Below are positions 22,332 through 34,090 of a stretch of DNA of 64,000 nucleotides, piece after piece (the stretch's first letter is position 1; each line of letters begins with the position of its first letter). The DNA lies in the NCBI GenBank assembly GCA_003024785.1, contig PUQB01000396.1, forward strand, positions 26,051 to 90,050. The letters run 5' to 3'. The position numbers and the translations under genes are program-made. The notes beneath the pieces were generated by a model. It was not told the DNA's origin and did not search any database. It was given only the letters and a program-made list of their open reading frames with translations. Source of the stretch: Selaginella tamariscina. Its lineage: Eukaryota > Streptophyta > Lycopodiopsida > Selaginellales > Selaginellaceae.

Positions 22332-23420
22332 ATACATACAATAAATAAATTGATATATTATTATGTATCATTTAAAATATATTCATAGTCTGTTTATTAA
22401 TATTATTTCTTAATTACTCTAGTAATTAATTTACATTTCCTACTATTAATAGGATATTCTTTATTATTTTCTTAATATTCAAAGAATATTCCAATATTAA
22501 ACCAGATTATCATAATTAAATTAGTCTTATTCTTAATTATTTCAGTAATTATTCTACATTTGTATATATTAATGGGATTTCTCAATTAATTTTAATCATC
22601 CAAAATATCCAATACTGTCTCTTTAACATAATAAAATAAATTATTTATTATTTCAAGAATATCGAATGTTAACCTTATTATCAATATTAAATTAATATAT
22701 ATTATTAAAACCTATATATGACTATATATTAGATAAAATAATGTATTATTATGTATAATTTAAAATATGTTCATAGTGTGTATATTAATATCATTTTCTT
22801 AATTACTTGAGTAATTAATCTTCTTTATATTAATGGGATATTCTTTATTATTTTTTTATTATTCCAAGAATATTCCATTATTAAACATGATTATCATAAT
22901 TAATTTAGTTAATTATTTCAGTACTTGATTTACATTTGTATATATTAATGGGATTTTCTCAATTAATTTCTTATTATTTTAAGAATATTCCAATGTTAAA
23001 CCTTACTATCAATATTAAATTAATATATATTATTAAAACTGTATATGGCTATATATTAGATAAAATCATATATTATTATGTATAATAAAATATGTTCATA
23101 GTGTGTTTATTAATATTATTTTCTTAATTATTCGATGTTTGTTTTGTACACATATATAAACACAATCATAAATTATATACACGTGCACACGCATTAGAAG
23201 CACTTACAGAGACACATATGCACACACATGCACAAGCCCTAAACCAAACTGGAGAAATATGTTGCTTCTTTATTGAAAAATCATGTTGAACGCATGTATG
23301 ATCTATATGTACTCAGTCTGTATTATATAACACATGAATTTACACATGTAATATATATGTATGTCTATGTGTATACACGTGTGTGTATATATGTGTACTA
23401 ATATATGCAATGTGTACAAT
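21781..23420. other. AT-rich spacer of A3
   Basis: Direct counterpart of 1226-2760 with (TA)n near 22300. Only the small frame at 21905-22132 is a possible coding sequence. Confidence 0.65.
21905..22132 (+). CDS. Conserved small charged protein or exon (A3)
   Basis: Counterpart of 1345-1585. It is open to TAA at 22130-22132 with NNNTQFN, MKKKENLKSEKY and EFEWEIKC. Compared with A1 and A4 it has an in-frame 18-base deletion after EWEIKC. The splice acceptor CAG is changed to CAA (21902-21904), so normal splicing may be lost. Confidence 0.35.
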   Translation, partial: TEGVVLPINNNTQFNVTPELIIMKKKENLKSEKYKNEETLARERTISEFEWEIKCKIDNTYVRNSKLLKRTENKI

Positions 23421-23424
23421 TTTA

Positions 23425-24035
23425 ATTTGTTAACATCTCTCTCTTCTCTCATACATACACAGTGTCACCATACATAATCCCTTCTCTCATACATACACAC
23501 CATGCATGATCCATAATATGTATTGTCTCTCTTCTCTCATACATACACACCATGTATGATCCATAATATGTAGCCTGTCTCTCTTCTCTCATACATACAC
23601 ACCATGCATGATCCATAATATGTACTATTTCTCTTCTCTCATACATACACACCATGCATGATCCATAATATATAGCCTGTCTCTCTTCTCTCATACATAC
23701 ACACCATGCATAATCCATAATATGTACTAGTTACAATATATGTACTTTGTATGTATATCTATGTATAATATGTGTATGTAAATATGTGTACTAATATACA
23801 ATGTGTACAAAATTAATTTTTAACACTCTCTCTTCTTCTCATACATACACACCATGCATGATCCATCCTAAACCCTAAACCCTATGTAACACATTGAATT
23901 ACACATGTAATATGTATGTATGTATGTGTGTATACACGTGTGTATATATATGTGTACTAATATATGTAATGTGTATGAATTTAATTTGTTAACACTCTCT
24001 CTCTTCTCTCATACATATACACCATGCATGATCCA
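23425..24035. repeat. Tandem repeat, about 60-bp units, with telomere-like motif
   Basis: Units of CTCTTCTCTCATACATACACACCATGCATGATCCATAATATGTA recur at 23449-23720 (about five units), 23830-23865 and 24003-24035, and beyond the solo LTR at 25810-25920. A1 has one unit and A4 about four, so unit number differs between copies. A (CCCTAAA)n run is at 23867-23884. Confidence 0.88.
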
Positions 24036-25796
24036 TGTTAGAGTTTTAACCTAAAGGGCCAACACGTGGCAACACGTGGCTTCCAAGTGGCCATTCGGTG
24101 TCATCACCCTGGTGAGCAACGCTAAGTCTTCCAAGATAACCCTAAGAGTCCGACTTAGAGGCCCAATTAGGCAGAAGACTTAGAGTCCCACCCCTAAGTC
24201 CCCTAAAATGACTATCCCCTGAACCCTAGAGGATAACCCGAGTAGACTTTAGGATCATGTCTTACTAGACCTAGACAGGCTCTTGCCCTAAGCCCACAAA
24301 GGAGATGTGTGTTTCACACATCCCCTCATGACATAGCTAAGGCATCATTACTTACCCCTTGAAGAATCACCCTCATCCGAGAGAACAACCCCTTTAGGGC
24401 GACAAGGTGTACCCTGAACCACGACAACCCTTAAGGGTTTGAGTGGCCAAGTCATACCCTAGACCTAGGGCTAATACTTAGTGAAGACCCGAGTGTGCGC
24501 CGTAGGCGAACACGAGTGTTCTGCTAAGCAAACTCCCTAAGGCTAGGTTTGGATAACCCTAAGTACATGACCTTGTGAGTGCTTCACGAAAAGGCTCCTG
24601 CTAACAAGCTTAGGTTGTTCAACCCTAGATTCCAAGGAGAGCACTCCCCTAGCCAAGTGTGCTTAAGCACACCTAGTTATGAGACCTAACCTCCCTTAAG
24701 CAAATGCCCAAGGCTTAGCACCCTAGTGCGAGCACAAACATGTCTGTATGCTAAAGTATCCAACCCCTTGGCGACAAGCCCATGACACAACCCCAAAGGG
24801 CGTGCCTCATGTATTGTATTGTGTGACGTCTAGCCCAATGTCACATCTCCATGTGACACTGCCTTCCCCGTTGTGGGGTATCATGCCATAGTCCTAAGAT
24901 TCAAGAGTTGCACTAAGTGCCATAAATGTGGCTCCTAAATGCCAACTCTAGAACCCCTCAATTATCCTCAGGACTCGGTAAGGAAACCATGTCAATCAAG
25001 AATCCACAACCATAGTTAGACAAGGACACGAACGTGCCCTGCTTAGCTGTGAGTGTTGCTCTTAAGCTTGATGTGGAGGAGGAGGCCGAAGACAAGCCTC
25101 AATTGACCTCTACCTCTTGGAACATGCATTCCCACAAAGACCTCCCAGGCATGGATTCGCCAACGTTAAGGGTAAGCTACCCCGAAGGTGGGACGTACCC
25201 CTATCATCTAGAAGTGAGGGCGGGCACAATAAAGGGTTGTGCCTTGACGACACAAGTTAAAGCTTGCACCGAGAGAAGAGTAACAAGCTCAGTCATGAAC
25301 CAGGAACCCTCACTCCTACATTCTACCTTATTTATGTGACAGAGCCCCCCCCTCTTTTCCTGAATGTGTATGTGGGCTGGCACAAATTTAGTTAGCCCCT
25401 TATTAAGTTAATGAGAAAGTGCTTAACTTAGCCTAACTCTAACCCTAAAACCCTACCCAAGGGGGGGGGTTTTTAGGGCGTGAGTTAGGGCAATCCTAGG
25501 GTTAGGTCAACCCTAGGGGTGTTTCTAACCCTATTAAACACGCCGAACTCATCTACATTAACCAATCAGCCTAACTGGGACGTCAAAATTGGGGGTGGGT
25601 TTCTATAAGGTAAGTTCTAGCTTTGCTTAGAGTTTCCTGTAAATACCTAATGACACCCGACTGGACCATCATCAGATACCCAAGTGCACTAAGTGGGCAT
25701 GTTTCCTACTACATCTAGGGTCCATCAACATAGTACAGTAGGTAACAACAATCAACATCCAAAGTAAAGGGTCGAGTCATAGTAAAAACTATGACA
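24036..25796. mobile_element. Solo LTR of a retrotransposon with 5-bp target duplication
   Basis: The insert starts TGTTAGAGTTTTAACC and ends AAAAACTATGACA, giving TG...CA ends. It is flanked by ATCCA at 24031-24035 and 25797-25801. The flanks join into the tandem repeat of A3, and no such sequence occurs in A1 or A4, so it inserted after the copies diverged. At 1761 bp it is long for an LTR but within the range of large plant Ty3 families. Internal sequence is GC-richer than its surroundings, with many CCCTAA/TTAGGG words. An open frame of 101 codons at 25034-25339 has no recognisable product. No primer site or second LTR is present. Confidence 0.85.
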
Positions 25797-25801
25797 ATCC
25801 A

Positions 25802-26576
25802 TGTTAATATGTACTATCTCTCTTCTCTCAAACATACACACCATGCATGATCCATAATATGTATTGTCTCTCTTCTCTTATACATACACACCATGCATGA
25901 TCCATAAAATGTACTTTGTCTCTCTAATATTATGTACTAATATGTATGTATGTCTATGTGTATAATACTATGTGTGTATATATGTATTGCTACACATGAA
26001 ACTTTAACACTCTCATGGACACACACATGTTAAACCCCTGCATGATTTATATTTTTGTGGTGTATGTGATACACCCACACACACGCACACGCTGATAATA
26101 TAATGAAAGAATATTCATTTAGGGCAAATCTATATTTTATTCTTTTTAGGGTTTAAGTATATTCTTAAAAGGAATATTCGATTAGGGTTAATATATATTC
26201 TATTCCTTTTAGGGTTTAAGTATATTTTTAGGGTTTCAAGAAGAAAGGTGGCGGCTGTGAAATCCCTCTGTAAAATCTCCCTCTCTCTCATACACAAGTG
26301 AGATCTCTCTCTCTCACACGCACACTCCTGAGTTTATTTATTTATTTTTATTCACATATACATTTGTATCTTAATAATAAAATTTATTTATCTATCTCTC
26401 TCACACACAAGCACACTTCTATACAGACACACACACACACCACACACACACACACACATATATATGTATGTGTGTGCGTGTGTATCTGTATAATTTTATT
26501 ATTTATTAATTTTATCTCTCGCACACACACGCACACTCCTGTTTATCTGTATGAATTTATTTGTTTCACTCACACA
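25802..26576. repeat. Tandem and microsatellite region of A3 up to the deletion point
   Basis: Continues the 60-bp units, then telo boxes (TTTTAGGGTTTAAG) and (CA)n or (TC)n tracts matching about 2930-3560 of A1. At about 26577 it jumps to sequence matching 9361 of A1. The joint lies in a CACACA tract, so microsatellite slippage or microhomology may have caused the internal deletion. Confidence 0.75.
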
Positions 26577-26770
26577 CTGTCTGAGGACGAACTTCAATCA
26601 GATATTAGACTAGAAGTTATTTCGAGGAGTACAGAACATTCACACACTGCATTACCCATGGAAATATCAATAGAAGATACGGAAGATCATGAACCATCTC
26701 ATAAGTAGCTTAGACCTTCTTCGTCTCACTCAGAAGGTAATACCGAAGAAGAATTGTTAATGAGTTCTTA
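26577..26770 (+). pseudogene. 3' end of the ParB/methylase-like gene (A3 remnant)
   Basis: About 190 bp match 9361-9553 of A1 (the acidic Ser/Glu tail, with SRSTEHSHT and EPSHK). An in-frame TAG occurs after EPSHK. All domains upstream are deleted. Confidence 0.8.
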
Positions 26771-27027
26771 GAGTGACAAATAGTTGTAAATGAGTGTAAC
26801 ATAAGGCATTTTTATATATTTCGTTTATATTTGTACAGAAAATAAATTCTCAAGGATTAATGAAGCTTTTAGTTCAAACATGGTCACACATTAACAAAGT
26901 AAATAATATACCTTGATAATTATAAGGTCAGCTAATTATCAATTTATAAATGTAATGAAATAGTTAAGAACATGGATTTTCAGCATTGCCATGAGGTAAG
27001 AGAGGGGTTTGGCAAAAATTTCTTGTG

Positions 27028-28125
27028 CCACATGTCAGAATGATAGAGTTCATGCAGGAAATGGATAATAATGTAGCTCAAAACATCATTACCATGGGAC
27101 CACTTCAGTTTTTTCATCACCATTTCTATTGGCTTCAGTTTCTAAATCACTTTCTTCAGCGCCTACAATATCTGAATCTTGTAAGGATGATGTACAATTA
27201 AATGATAAAGGGATAGGCAATGATATAGTGTCAACAGATCAATGTAAAAGGGAGCAAACAAGTGCATTCAAGAGGCAATGTTATCTTATGTTACCCATGA
27301 CTATATTGTGTTGTTGGATGTCAATGGTGTTTTGCTTCATTGACAAAGGCCTGAGAATAGAAAAAAAAAATCAAACAAGGAGATTTCATTCCTTGTCATG
27401 GTAAATTTTGATATAATATTATTTTTTGTCCAGTGTTGAACCGTATCTTTTAAAAGCTTAAGGAGATGGGTGCACTTGTGGGATTTGGTCATGCATGCAG
27501 ATTCACAACTTGACACCGCTGCTGAATAAACCTCTCGAATTTCACAGTATAAGAAAGGAAAGTAAGCCATACTTCTTCAAGAATGAAAGATTAATTGGGC
27601 TTCATGGGGAGATTAATAAGTTAAGGATAATGAAAAATGCACATATCTTAGTGGTAGACGACTCTCCTCAGAAGGCTATGCTTAACCAAAACATTGTTTG
27701 TATTCATCCAATCACTTTCGACTCATATTCTAATATTAATACCATGGATGAGCTAGTGAACTACTTGGATACGTGCCTCAGAAAGAAGAATCTTAAAAAC
27801 TTTTGTGAGCAGTATCCACCGTATCAAACATTTCTTGACACTTTTCTTTTTGTGATTTTGAGTTTTATAAAATGAAGGATAACAACCGGGTGCTTGACAA
27901 TATTATTCTTAAGGAACGTCATTTTTTAAATGAACCTTTATGCAGACCTTGTCTTATCACATTTTTGTATTAACAAGGATAACAACTCCTAATTACATTC
28001 GTGAGAGTGTTAAGTGATAGCAACAACATCAAGATATTGATCAAAATGATTCGATTAATCCGGAGAGTAATGATTTAAACAAAATGAGGAGATTTCTTTG
28101 TATGGTTAGGAGAAAGTATTTATAA
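27028..28125 (+). pseudogene. FCP1/SCP-like HAD phosphatase gene (A3), decayed
   Basis: Counterpart of 9811-10999. The first motif region (27300-27350), the GFGHACR part (27480-27500) and ILVVDDSPQKAML (27645-27685) are visible. The join from the N-terminal segment at about 27235 is in frame here, unlike in A1. A loss of about 86 bp around 27523-27527 removes the part matching 10320-10400 of A1. Further shifts and stops follow after 27840. Not functional. Confidence 0.72.
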
Positions 28126-28391
28126 AAAATTAACATGTTAATAAGGAAATGATTTCATTTATAATTATGTTTGATAGTATTTTTTAAGTATTGTAAACTA
28201 TTTTTAAAACGAAGAATAATATGAATATTCTAATATTTTAGAAATATTTCTTACTAAGTAAGGTTATTGAAGGATCAATTTATTAATTAATTAATATTTA
28301 AGGCTTAATTACATATTAATTAAATAATTAATTAATAATTAAAACTTAAATATTAATTAGTAATTTATTTGATATTCCCATTTTCACGTAT
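28126..28391. other. Terminal AT-rich region, end A (A3)
   Basis: Counterpart of 11000-11260; nothing coding is seen. Confidence 0.6.
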
Positions 28392-28417
28392 CATGCCCAT
28401 TTTAGTTACAACGTGCA
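28392..28417. repeat. Terminal inverted repeat, end A (A3)
   Basis: Reads CATGCCCATTTTAGTTACAA then CGTGCA. Beyond it, TTAGTGGGAGACTTTTTGAT is L sequence, matching 40993 onward. Confidence 0.82.
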
Positions 28418-28640
28418 TTAGTGGGAGACTTTTTGATTGGGCTCTCTCCTAGAAGAGACTTAGAACATAGTCATGCACTTATATTCTATGCAGAGGTCAT
28501 TCTTTACCGATTGTAATTAATTTCTTTACAAACAAGTGATTGGAGCATGTGAAATTATTTGGAACATCTAACCAAGGCACTTCGTCGCAATTCAAAAGGC
28601 AGGATTGACAAACTTCAATCTCCACATATAAAGATACGAT
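28418..28640. repeat. L-repeat, right flank of A3
   Basis: Matches about 40993-41215 (AGTGGGAGACTTTYTGATTG, GGGCTCTCTCCT, TCATGCAYTTATATTCTATG). Together with 17007-17591 it shows the pre-insertion locus. No coding sequence is seen. Confidence 0.75.
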
Positions 28641-28925
28641 GATGAAATCAAGGTACCTACACATCCTATTCTACCATCAACGTCAAGGTTTCCTTAATGA
28701 TTGGGTCCTTGGCTCACATCAAGGTTTTCTTAATGATTAGGTCCTTGGCACTAAGGAATGTTTAATTCTACTCTTGGCGCCAAGGTTTATTGGGGAATAT
28801 ATCTTGGTGTTGAGGGTGGCATTAGACATTCCTCGGCGCCAAGGGTAGCACTTAACATCCCTTGGCACCGAGGTATAAAACACATTACAACCTCAGTGTT
28901 GAGGTTATTAAATACTTCAGCTGCA
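28641..28925. repeat. Cluster of CCTTGGCGCCAAGG-type dyads
   Basis: Degenerate copies of a second short palindromic motif (CTTGGCGCCAAGG, CCTCGGCGCCAAGG, CCCTTGGCACCGAGG, CCTCAGTGTTGAGG) occur every 20-50 bp. A similar cluster lies at 38955-39180. It is unrelated in sequence to the GATTAATC palindrome. Confidence 0.6.
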
Positions 28926-31370
28926 ATGTGTATTGATAATCATACTAAGTATGTTTGTGTTTATTTATGCAATGCATTGATGTCCATTTGTTCATGATGA
29001 TGCAAGGGGAGATCACAAAAGTCTATTTCAAACTCACTAGACTGCAATGGTAAACATATTAAATATCAAAAAATATCCTATGAAAATACTGGTATTATGA
29101 ATGTGAAACAATATAGCTTCCATTCTCATACTTTGACACTTTTTCTAGACGTTGGGACTTAGAAAAATTTGTTGCACTAGCAACAATGTTACTAACCAAT
29201 CTGACTACACTAGGTGATTAGTCCTCGACTTATTCATGGAAACTAAGAAAATGCTATCCGTTGGTGCATCAATGGGAGAAATGTTTTTAGAGTAGACATG
29301 GATGTGGTACTTTACTCACATGTCAGAAATACGGTTTTGGAAAACTTACTTGAGCCATTACATTCCATAAAAAATGTAAAGCCTAAATGAGAGTCGAGTG
29401 AGGCATCAACTAGTGGTGACAAAATAGAGGATAAAGAGGAAGATAATGACAAAGGAAAATATTAAAGCGAACATGAGGATGAACCACCACTTCCTAAAAA
29501 ACCAATGCCACAAATGAACTCTACAACACGAAAGAGTAAGGGTGCAGAAGTTGAGTGAATTTCTTGTAATTGAAAAGTCTGCATCAAACAAGAAAGAGAA
29601 GCAAAGGCATATGGAATCACATAGAGGTGCAAGAAAACAAGATTTGAAAAATTCACAAGTCAAGGAGGGAGTTCCACACATGAAGAAGAAGAAAAACACC
29701 TTCCATGATACGGACACTAAAGAACAACCCCGAAGGACTTGCTAAACAAGCTAGAACTTGAAAGTTATTAAAGATGAAAGGGAAAAGGCAGTGGTCAAAA
29801 GAAAACAAAATGAAGGGATATTAGGTAAACTACTTTCCTAACCTCCATAGGAGTACTCATCTATAAAAATGTTTGTTAACTAATGTACATATCAAATATA
29901 AACACATGTTTGCACAAATTTTGTATATAGGTGTAAACATTGTTACATATATTATGTTTTATGTATTTTCTATATAACAATGGACAACATCACGATTCTC
30001 TTTTATGAGCATAACATAAATACATTAGCATTAGTGTTTAATCTATGTTCATATGGTGCCATAAATGTCATTGTTTACAAGTAACAAACTCTACCTTGGT
30101 GCCACTGAGGAAAATAGTTTCCAATTGGCGTAGAATATGGTAGTGTACAGCCTAGAGTGTGAAATAGTCACTTCCTTTATACATTTACACTATAATAAAA
30201 CTCATGATATTCTCATGTGTGTGTGTATGGGGGTGTTTGTGTAGATAGTATATGCACACATGTGGACACACACGTATATGCATGCCCACATGTGGCATAC
30301 ATGCAAGTATAAAGAGATATGGCGTCTTAGGGCAAGCTAGAGCTATGGATGGGCAAATGAGGCAGGGATGGACAATTTGTCTAATGAAGTAATTATGAGC
30401 CTTATGAGCCTTATGAGCAAATCACAATATGGACGACAGATTGCTTACTAGGTATCCCACATTGAACAAGAGGTGGAGAAAGCTTTGCCCTCTTGTTGAT
30501 TCTTTGGATTTTGAGCTATCTTTAAGGGTGAAGATATCTTGAAAGTACTCTTTCTGGTTGTACGAGGGAACGCTTCAATCTTTCTCACTTGTACTTGTTT
30601 GAGTTGGTTGACAGTCCACTATATAAAACTCTATGCAAATCTCAAAGGTGGATGTCACATTTAAATTTTTTAATATATTTTGATCTTATAACTATTTTAA
30701 TATATGTAATTTTAAATTTAAAAAGAGAGTGCATCTTTATTTTTAAAATCTTCTATTACATTGAATATTATATTACATTCTATCAACATAGTACAAAAGT
30801 ACACATTTTAAAATATATTAAAATCACATTGTTTTAAATTAAAATAATAAATTATAAATTTTTTTAATTTAGTTTTAATTAAACATCAGTAGTGGGATCT
30901 TTCATCTTAACACTGCTCATTTACGTATTAAAGCTAAATATAATATAATAATAATACTAAATTATATTTTAGCTTAAAATTAAGAATAATATTATTAATG
31001 CTGTAATAAATTTAATATTATTACGTTTATCCTAATTCTTTTTGTTATAAATTTATTATATTTACTTGTCTTAATCTTACTATTTTTCTAATTCCTTTTT
31101 GTAATATATTTGTTACTTCTGCTCTTATTTTGAGTGTTGTTATCTCAATTATTCTCGCTATAGTATATTTAAGTATAGAATAGATTATTTAAAAAATTAA
31201 AAATATTTTAAATATTTATTTATAAACCTTATAAAATTAACAAGCAATTAATTTCTATGGTACTGAACATACTTACAGTGGTAAATATTAATAGTAAATG
31301 TAGTAAATTTAATAAGTTAAGGCGCCCACGCACTTGCCTTTTTCTATCCTAGATCTCTCCATTCTTACAT
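28926..31370. other. Unassigned region with a decayed Lys/Glu-rich coding trace
   Basis: Between about 29405 and 29830 the plus strand reads like a decayed Lys/Glu-rich coding stretch (EDKEEDNDKGK, then KSKGAEVE, then RREAKAYG-like segments in shifting frames). No family is recognised. The rest, including 30650-31330, is AT-rich with no support for a gene. Confidence 0.3.
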
Positions 31371-31380
31371 TTAAATAAAG

Positions 31381-31640
31381 ATGAAATTCTTGGTCGTTCT
31401 GCTTGTTATGTTTAGATCTGTTGCTTTCCTTGTTTCTCTTGTGTTCCTAAGTACTTCAAGGTATAATCTATCATTTATGTCTCTCTCTATCTTTCTTCTC
31501 TACACGATGTGGTGGTTCTATTGCAGTTATGGCTTTGGCAGCCTTCATGGATTGGATTGAGGAAGATCCACTAGATGTGTTTCACACTTGGGCTGCAACT
31601 GGTTGAATCTTAATTGCAGTGGGAGAACAGATATTTTGAA
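31381..31640 (+). pseudogene. SERK-like gene fragment a (signal peptide and LRRNT exons)
   Basis: Exon 1 starts with ATG at 31381 and encodes a hydrophobic signal-peptide-like segment (MKFLVVLLVM). After a small intron ending in TTGCAG at 31526, exon 2 reads MALAAFMDWIEEDPLDVFHTW, matching the N-terminal cap of SERK receptor kinases (ALxxLxxxLxDPxxVLxSWD). A deletion after HTW removes the paired-cysteine part and brings in a stop. No kinase sequence is seen. Confidence 0.6.
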
Positions 31641-32229
31641 ACGTTTTCACTCTAAACCGGCAAGTCTCTAAAGGTGACAAGGGCAAGCTCATTGGTGCAT
31701 CTGTTTAACATCTCTTCCACTTCTAGCATCACTCTTTGGTGCATCTGTTAACATCTCTTCCGTCACCCCTGCATGAAGTTCTCCTTCACTAACTGCACAA
31801 GGTCCATTGGTCCGTGTTCATCGTGGTCGTCTTTTCAAGTGCTTTGCTAGCTTTGCTGCTGCACTCAATGACTCAAAATATTAAGCCCATTTTTCTGCAT
31901 TTTTTATGGCTCATAAATCTTATGGAACCAAGAAGGTGCGAGCATTGGAGTTTGAGGGAACAGAAGAATGTGCTCCCGAAACTCAATAACAGAAACAAGA
32001 CCTAATGCAGTAAGTCACAAGAAGAGCTTTAAACATAAGTACATGCTTCAGGAAAACAAATCCCCACTTGTTAATATCATCCCCAGCATAATGTGTTGCA
32101 CACACATCTATTTTATGCTCACTGCCAAGCCAAAGACATTATTAGGATTGGCAACATCACTTTTCCACACACTAGGAATATGGTTATCAAGACTCCGGAT
32201 GGAAAAAGTTACAGTTACCCTTGGAGTGT

Positions 32230-32470
32230 GGTTGACGGCTAGGTGCTCCTTAGGGGGACTAGTTGGAGGTTTAGGGGGACAACTGAAGGTCATGGGAGGA
32301 GGGTCGAATGTCCCACAGAGGAGGTGCGGAGGTCTCACGGAGGAGGTGCGGAGGTCTCTCGGAGGTGCGGCAGTCCATGCAGGTCCCACAGAGGAGGTGT
32401 GGGGGTCTTGTGGAGGTTTTGTAGAGGAGGTGCAGGGGTCCTAAGGAGGTGTAGAGATCCATAGGGGATG
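32230..32470. repeat. G-rich minisatellite (GGAGGTGCGGAGGTCTC-like)
   Basis: Imperfect tandem units of about 17-35 bp containing GGAGG and GAGGTGCGG run on the plus strand. Many GG/GGG tracts could allow quadruplex structure. Open frames on both strands here are repeat artefacts. Sequence on either side (31641-32229 and 32471-32950) shows no gene. Confidence 0.7.
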
Positions 32471-32958
32471 GTCAAAGGTCCACAAGAGGAATAATGCCCA
32501 ATTATGAGCTTTGGGTATGGCATCGATGGTTGATGACATATTATAAGGAAGGACGATATAGGTGGCCATCATAAGATTCTAGAAAGTAGGTAAATGATGA
32601 TCACATGGTTGACTGTCAACCATTGGATCATGTGGCAAATGTTAATTATACTAGAAAAGGAGATCAATTTAAACAAAAGGATCGATCCACATAGGAACAT
32701 ACATTCATATAAAGTGTTTAATAGGCTCTCCCACAACAGCAAGCTCCCCTGGCTACACCAACAACCAAGAAATGCCCAAACCCAATGTAGCATTAGACTC
32801 TTCCCCTTTGTACAAGAGGTGGAAGTTTTCTTCTTTCTTAAATAGATTCACATACTATTATATCAAGAGCTACATAGTATAAAACAGACATTTTGCCCTA
32901 GTTATTTCCCTTGTTGCAATTGTATTTTTCTTAGGAATTTTTTTTTCCATTTAGACAT

Positions 32959-33740
32959 ATGGAGATGGAAATTCTGGATAGTTTTGCTTCTTGTTCTTTC
33001 CATATGTTCCTTTCCGTGTTTTGTCGTGTGTACTTCAGTCCCAATACAAATAATAAAGAGGGTACAAATATATATCTTCCCCCTTCTCTCTCTAATCTTC
33101 TATATGCTTGTTTCTATTGCAGTTATGGCTTTGGTTGCCTTCATGGATGGGATTGAGGAGGACCCACTAAATGTATTTTTGAGTTGGGATGTGTCAGATG
33201 ATGATCCATGCAACTGGTTGAATGTTATTTGCAATAGGAACAACTCAATTACAACTATGTAAGTATGTTAATTGTATAGATTAATGAGATATATAACTCG
33301 CTAAACTGATTGATGTTTAGGATATTGAACAATTACAAACTCCAAGGAAAAATTGCTCCACTCTCTTTGTCAGTGTTTATGTATATCCAAGGTAATTTCA
33401 TACAATTTTGACAGGACTCCCCAAGAAAATCAGCTGTACTAGACTCATTAACTTCTCTGTCAAAGCTAGTTGTCATGTAACTATGCATTGTCTCATGGCA
33501 AGTCTTCCCTAATAAATATGCAGTCCATTACACACACATATGCTAATGTTTATTCATCATGCTTGCAGTGACCTGTCCTATAACCAGTTATCTGGCAAAA
33601 GTCCTACTGGTGGTTCATTTGATAAGTTCACTTCCAAGAGGTATATAGTATAAGCATGCAAATAGAGTGTATACTATATATCTAACACATAATTAATTTT
33701 GCAGCTTTGAAAGTAATCCTATGAAATTTTTATTGTGCAT
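32959..33740 (+). pseudogene. SERK-like gene fragment b (four exons, best preserved)
   Basis: Recognisable pieces are: a signal-peptide exon (from about 32971, frameshifted); the cap exon 33123-33258 with MALVAFMDGIEEDPLNVFLSWD, then a PCNWLNVIC cysteine pair; an LRR-like exon 33321-33391; and 33569-33640 reading DLSYNQLSGKSPTGGSFDKFT, which matches the last LRR of SERK proteins (DLSNNxLSGxVPxxGSFSxFT). Introns keep GT-AG ends, so it came from genomic DNA and not from an mRNA copy. The start of a further exon follows a CAG acceptor near 33704. The LRR middle, the proline-rich hinge and the kinase are absent. Confidence 0.7.
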
Positions 33741-33899
33741 TTAGATAATGATTTTCATTCTAAACGATTCCACTCCAACGCACTGAGTCTTCCTGTATCT
33801 CCAACACCAATAATTTTATTTCTTTTTAAATCTATAATGCGTATGCTTATGTGTGTAGCTGGTATAGTGCCATGTGTTTATATCTTTTTTTGAGTAGCT

Positions 33900-34090
33900 C
33901 AATGTTCATATCCAAAAAGAATGAAACAAATGGTCTAGCTGTAATTATTTCGATTACAAATAACATGCAAATATTAAGTGTATGGATTGTGATACTGTAA
34001 ACCCAACTCACTAACACATCCAATGGATCCTCAATCCCATATGCATAGCTGCAATCCTCCTGAGATAGAGAGAGAGCGTCCGACATACTT
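33900..34090 (-). pseudogene. SERK-like gene fragment f (LRRNT remnant)
   Basis: On the minus strand YGIEDPLDVLVSW and, after a disturbed part, ICNRNN-like sequence in another frame match the cap exon of fragment b. It is strongly decayed. Confidence 0.45.

Larger units (their letters stand above)
17592..28417 (-). mobile_element. Element copy A3: both ends present, internally deleted
   Basis: End B is at 17592-17616 and end A at 28392-28417. Inside lie the DUF7869 gene (minus), cluster I, the small frame, tandem repeats, a solo LTR, a microsatellite, the last 190 bp of the ParB gene and the phosphatase gene. Compared with A1, the stretch corresponding to about 3560-9360 (part of the microsatellites, cluster II and most of the ParB gene) is missing. 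Without the solo LTR the copy is about 9.1 kb. L sequence flanks it on both sides, and an unoccupied L site is at about 40990, so this is a true insertion. Confidence 0.8.

Noticed and set aside
23449-23718. Minus-strand frame with repeated CMVCMYERRE units, and the similar frame at 56522-56710
   Set aside because: It is the translation of the 60-bp tandem repeat; unit number varies and no other signal supports a protein.
25034-25339. 101-codon frame within the solo LTR
   Set aside because: No recognisable family, no splice or promoter context, and LTRs seldom encode protein.
32108-32523. Proline- and glycine-rich frames around 32108-32523
   Set aside because: They come from the G-rich minisatellite, open on both strands.
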